Positions 60,536 through 64,000 of a stretch of DNA of 64,000 nt are shown one piece after another. A program made the position numbers and the translations under genes. This DNA comes from Crocodylus rhombifer. Lineage: Eukaryota; Chordata; Crocodylia; Crocodylidae. Under the pieces are notes generated by a model, which saw nothing but the letters and a program-made list of their open reading frames with translations, ran no database searches and was not told the origin of the DNA. Within the stretch, counting starts at the first letter, position 1. Each line of letters opens with the position of its first letter. Location of the stretch: contig JAVSML010001163.1 of NCBI GenBank assembly GCA_038503035.1, positions 501,166 to 565,165 of the forward strand, written 5' to 3'.

Positions 60536-62129
60536 GCCTTTCTTGCCTATTTAGATGGATCCTGCTAGAAAAGGTTTTCTTACGACACTTGTTCATATAG
60601 TCTTGTATAGCAGAGTCCCATCTAAATGGAGACCCCTAGATACTACTAAATTCCTTATGTAGTCCATCTCCTTTGCCACTGCGTCGCTATAGGAGTAGAG
60701 GTCAGAAATAATACATGAGTTTCAATAAAAAGTGCATTTTAGTAAGTACAATTTTAAAGAGTAAGAAAACCCAGAAATAAATTCCCCTAAGATGCGGGAT
60801 AAGGTGACCCAAAATGAAACTGCTCTAAAATTCCCAGCTGGCTGTAGGAAAAGAGAACTGGGAAAAGCACGGAGCACAAAGTGTTAATACAAGGTGTCCT
60901 CACACCTGAACTGACCCTTGGAAACCTTACTATTTGACTGCTCATTGTCATCTTCACAATACTGTCTTAATTAGGAGCACCGCTGCTTCTTGAGGATGTG
61001 CTTGGAGGAGGGTGGATGTGAGGACAGACTCTTGGATGAATGATCTTCCTTGGAAGTAAGCATTAGCAGTCCTTGCGCAAATGTTAGGCGAGGGCTTTCC
61101 CCTTCTGTAACTTTTTTTTTTTTTTTTTTAAAGAGAAATGCCCTATATTCAGCAACGGCTACTTAAAAAAAAAATCATAATGGCTCATGTTACTTGAGTT
61201 TTCTTATACAAGTACAGTCTGCACTGTGCCTACGAGAGCTTGGATCTATTAACAAGAAGATATTCCAGCCCAGAGACTTGCCAGCACTCCTCATGGAGAG
61301 CTGAAATAAATATCATGACGTCACGATAAAATGTAACATCATAGCTTTCAAGGGAAGCCAAACCAAAGGTATGTTGGCAGGGGAGTGATGCCACCTGGTA
61401 GATCCATGCTAGGAATAGATACGATACGTTCATTCAGTGGGGCAGGGAACCGCCACGCTCTTCCTGGAGTACCCGCAAGGATCTTGCAGTCTTTATGTGT
61501 GTGCGAGTCCGCTGGGAGTGCTGCAGAATGTGTGGCAGCGCTCTCTTTTAAGGGAGCGGCTGAAATGAATGTGAAGAGTCCCTTTCATTCTCTGTCTCGC
61601 TCGGAGACCAGGCGAGACTCTGGCGGTTAAAGGGAACGGACTGAAAAAGTGCATGTACAAATGAAGATTAGGTAGGTTCAGAAAAAAACAGACCTGCCTT
61701 CTCCCTCCACCCCCTCCCCACACCTTTACACCAGCATCTTGCTGTTGAACCCCCTGGGAAGGCAAGCAACCTCTCTCGGAGATGCGCTTTCTAGGGGACT
61801 TGGCAGGCACTGGCACAGAAATCCATGGGGCTCACACTGCTAGGTCCTCGCACGCCGCAGCGTCTTTCTTTCTTGGGGCAACAATCAAGCGATGCCGCGC
61901 TGCTTCCCTTGGGAGCTCTGCTTGGTAGCCAGGCTAAGATCTGGCTTCTCCAACAGACGCTTCAGATTTTGTAGTGCTGGGAACCAACATCCCTTCAGAT
62001 ATTGGATCCGGCAGGTGCACCTTGTCTCTCGAGGAGGCCACAGGCCTCTCCCTCCTTAGGGGAGTCTGGAGTACCAAACGGCACAAAATGATTCCCCCTC
62101 TCTCAATTTTTTTGGGGTTTTTCCTCCAT

Positions 62130-62245
62130 GATTGGACAGACACCTGGCTGGGGTCATCTGACCCCAGCGCTTTGTCCTGCCAGGGCAGGGGGTCGGACTC
62201 AGTGATCTAATAGGTCCCTTCTGACCCCAGCATCTATGAAAGTAT
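62130..62245 (+). repeat. CR1-type LINE 3' end
   Basis: 'ctggctggggtcatctgaccccagcgctttgtcctgccagggcagggggtcggactcagtgatctaataggtcccttctgaccccagcatctatgaaag' is a CR1 3' terminus in the sense orientation, with the TCTATGA-type tail. It is the reverse complement of the signature at 12339 and 12569. Confidence 0.87.
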
Positions 62246-64000
62246 GTGATGGAAGTAGCAGGACTGGGATCATGAAGGGCGTTACGCAGCTTCAGAGCAG
62301 ACCTTCGCATGCACATCAGTAAAGCCCATATATGACGGAGGAGGACTGGGCAGCTCAGGGGATTGGTAATGGTATAAAGAGCTTTTCACCTCTAGGCCAC
62401 TGGCTCCAGTCCAGCAGAGGTAGGAGCTGAAAGCCACAGTCATCTGATGCCTTAGCAGACTCACACAAGAAGTTGTTGGTCTCTGTATGGGTCCTACCAA
62501 ACGGGCATCCACATCACAAAGCCACCACCATAGCCCAGGCTCTTGCTGGGACCATCAGCCCAAAGGCCAAACAGCTAATGGAGTTGCAGAAAGGATGATC
62601 TGATCTATGTTTGAGAGTGCTATCAGTGCAACGCTTGCTGGGCAAGGGCTTGATGTCTTTATCAATATAGTCATATTGGCATAACCCCTAGTGTGCTGTT
62701 ACCCCTCATACCAGTTTAGATATTCCCCTTCCCATGCCGTTATACCCAGGTTAAGCACCTTTATATTGCTATAACTGCATGCAGACGGCGGGTGGGGGCT
62801 GTTTGGCTTTACTTAAGGCAGAACATGCTACAACCCAGAGATCAGATTTGGGGTCGTGCCTTCAGGGACCGCAGTTCTGCAGCCGTTTGTATGTGGGCTT
62901 CAATGCCCGTACCAAATGTGAAGCATATCCCTGAATGGAATAGCCTAGGCCAGAAAAGGCTCCCAGCATTATTGCCTGTTTTGTTCTTGTTCTGTGCAGT
63001 AGAGGGGAGCCTGTGTAGAAACCCAGCACATTTTCCAGCAGTAAATCAATTCATCTCTTTAAAGAAGTCCAAATATTGCAGAATTTAAAAAATAATCAGT
63101 TGTCTATTTCTGGAAGGGTCGGTGTGAACATCGTTCTTCTGTCTGAAACTGAACCTCTGGTATTCCAAGCCCTACCTAAGATTAACTGTGATTTGGGGGA
63201 CGGGAAAGAGGACATCATTTTCCCTGTTTTTTCAGTTTGTTTTCTTTGTGCCTTTGGCACTACTCTCTGACTAGCCAGTCTCATTTTTGTCCTATATAGT
63301 CATTTTCCCCCGTGGTCTTGGGCAGCAAGAAGAAGGAGAGACGCACACATTTCAAATGTAATTGTAAAAAATGCAGGAATTGGCAGGGGAGGCTGGAGGG
63401 ACAGGTGGAGTAGCTGAAAGTTAGTTGTAATGCCTTGTCCAAAATGGAGGGGATTTCATGTTGGCACTTCCCCTTCTGAATAAAAGGGCCCAGCCTCATC
63501 CAGCTAGTCTTGCTCTCGTGAGTTAAATCGTTGGCTTGCACAGAGATGCTCAGGTAAGTTAGGCTTATTTTCTTGATTACTGTTTGTGGGAATAGGCCCT
63601 ACATTCAAGCCAGACAGTGCATCGGCAATGTCTTTGGTGCTCCTTCGAGCTCCCAGGCCTTTATCCTGCACCCTGCTTAGCGCGACAGTCTCCTTGTATC
63701 TGCTCAGAATCCCCCTGGCTTCAGGAGGGCACAAGGGGTTGCCCCTCTGGAGCCGTTTGCAGGATCTGGGCACGATGCTCAGACCAGTCTTGCAGCGAGA
63801 AGGGTCAAACTTGTCTAGGAACTAACTGAAGATGGTGTTAATACTAGACATCCAGCCAGATGTATCTGGTGCTGTGTTTGGGCTCAGTCCTGCATGGTGC
63901 TTTGGCCTGATCCCACAAAGCTCTTAAGCACGTGCTTTAATGTAAGGTACATGTATGGGCCCATCACAGTCAGGAGGGCTGTCCATATGCTTCAAGTTAA

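Larger units (their letters stand above)
58420..64000. other. Intergenic DNA downstream of NOG
   Basis: No gene recognised. CpG-rich sequence persists to about 59000, then the DNA turns AT-rich. It contains a CA/CG microsatellite (58551-58600), a MIR (60418-60535), a T-run of about 20 (61111-61130) and a CR1 end (62130-62245). Open frames of up to about 150 codons near 58680 are GC by-products. Confidence 0.7.

Noticed and set aside
1..64000. Search for tRNA, rRNA, CRISPR arrays, phage or endogenous retrovirus genes
   Set aside because: No cloverleaf, array of spaced repeats, LTR pair or gag/pol/env-like frame was seen by eye.

Overview
This window is vertebrate nuclear DNA, most likely from a non-avian sauropsid and best fitting a crocodilian. 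Three things point there. Coding sequence is split into short exons with GT/AG junctions. CR1-type LINE ends carry the 'GGTCGGAAGGGACCTGAGCAGATCATCTAGTCCGACCCCC'-like signature known from crocodilian, turtle and bird genomes. The one intact single-exon gene encodes a noggin very close to the bird form. There are no bacterial, viral or CRISPR features and no tRNA or rRNA gene that I can see.

Layout. (1) 1-23534: the 3' part of ANKFN1 (ankyrin-repeat and fibronectin type III domain containing 1, the vertebrate homologue of fly wide awake and the gene called Nmf9 in mouse) on the + strand. I place seven coding exons: 5197-5412, 7022-7188, 9036-9186, 11255-11423, 14884-15050, 19010-19229 and 22741-23534. 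Their phases fit together exactly and give 627 codons plus a stop. The upstream exons (ankyrin and FN3 parts) lie before the window. Introns hold CR1 ends, ancient MIR/L2-like repeats, a fold-back transposon and one unexplained 149-codon open frame. (2) 23535 to about 32230: the ANKFN1 3' UTR and/or downstream DNA, AT-rich, with several candidate poly(A) signals. (3) About 32.2-56.5 kb: intergenic DNA between ANKFN1 and NOG, with hAT-like miniature transposons, a nested palindromic element and an isolated GC-rich island at about 47.9-48.66 kb. (4) 56.57-58.42 kb: the CpG-island gene NOG (noggin, a secreted BMP antagonist), one uninterrupted exon at 57496-58167. (5) 58.4-64 kb: downstream intergenic DNA with a CA repeat, a MIR-type SINE and a CR1 end.

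ANKFN1 followed by NOG, both on the same strand, matches the order known on human chromosome 17, so the window is a conserved syntenic block. The two proteins are not known to share a pathway: ANKFN1 is a cytoplasmic neuronal protein and noggin an extracellular morphogen antagonist. The roughly 34 kb between the ANKFN1 stop and the NOG start probably carries NOG regulatory DNA. That is inference, since conservation cannot be measured here. I found no clear new biological system. The items most worth a second look are the intronic open frame at 16083-16620, the orphan GC island upstream of NOG, and the palindromic elements.
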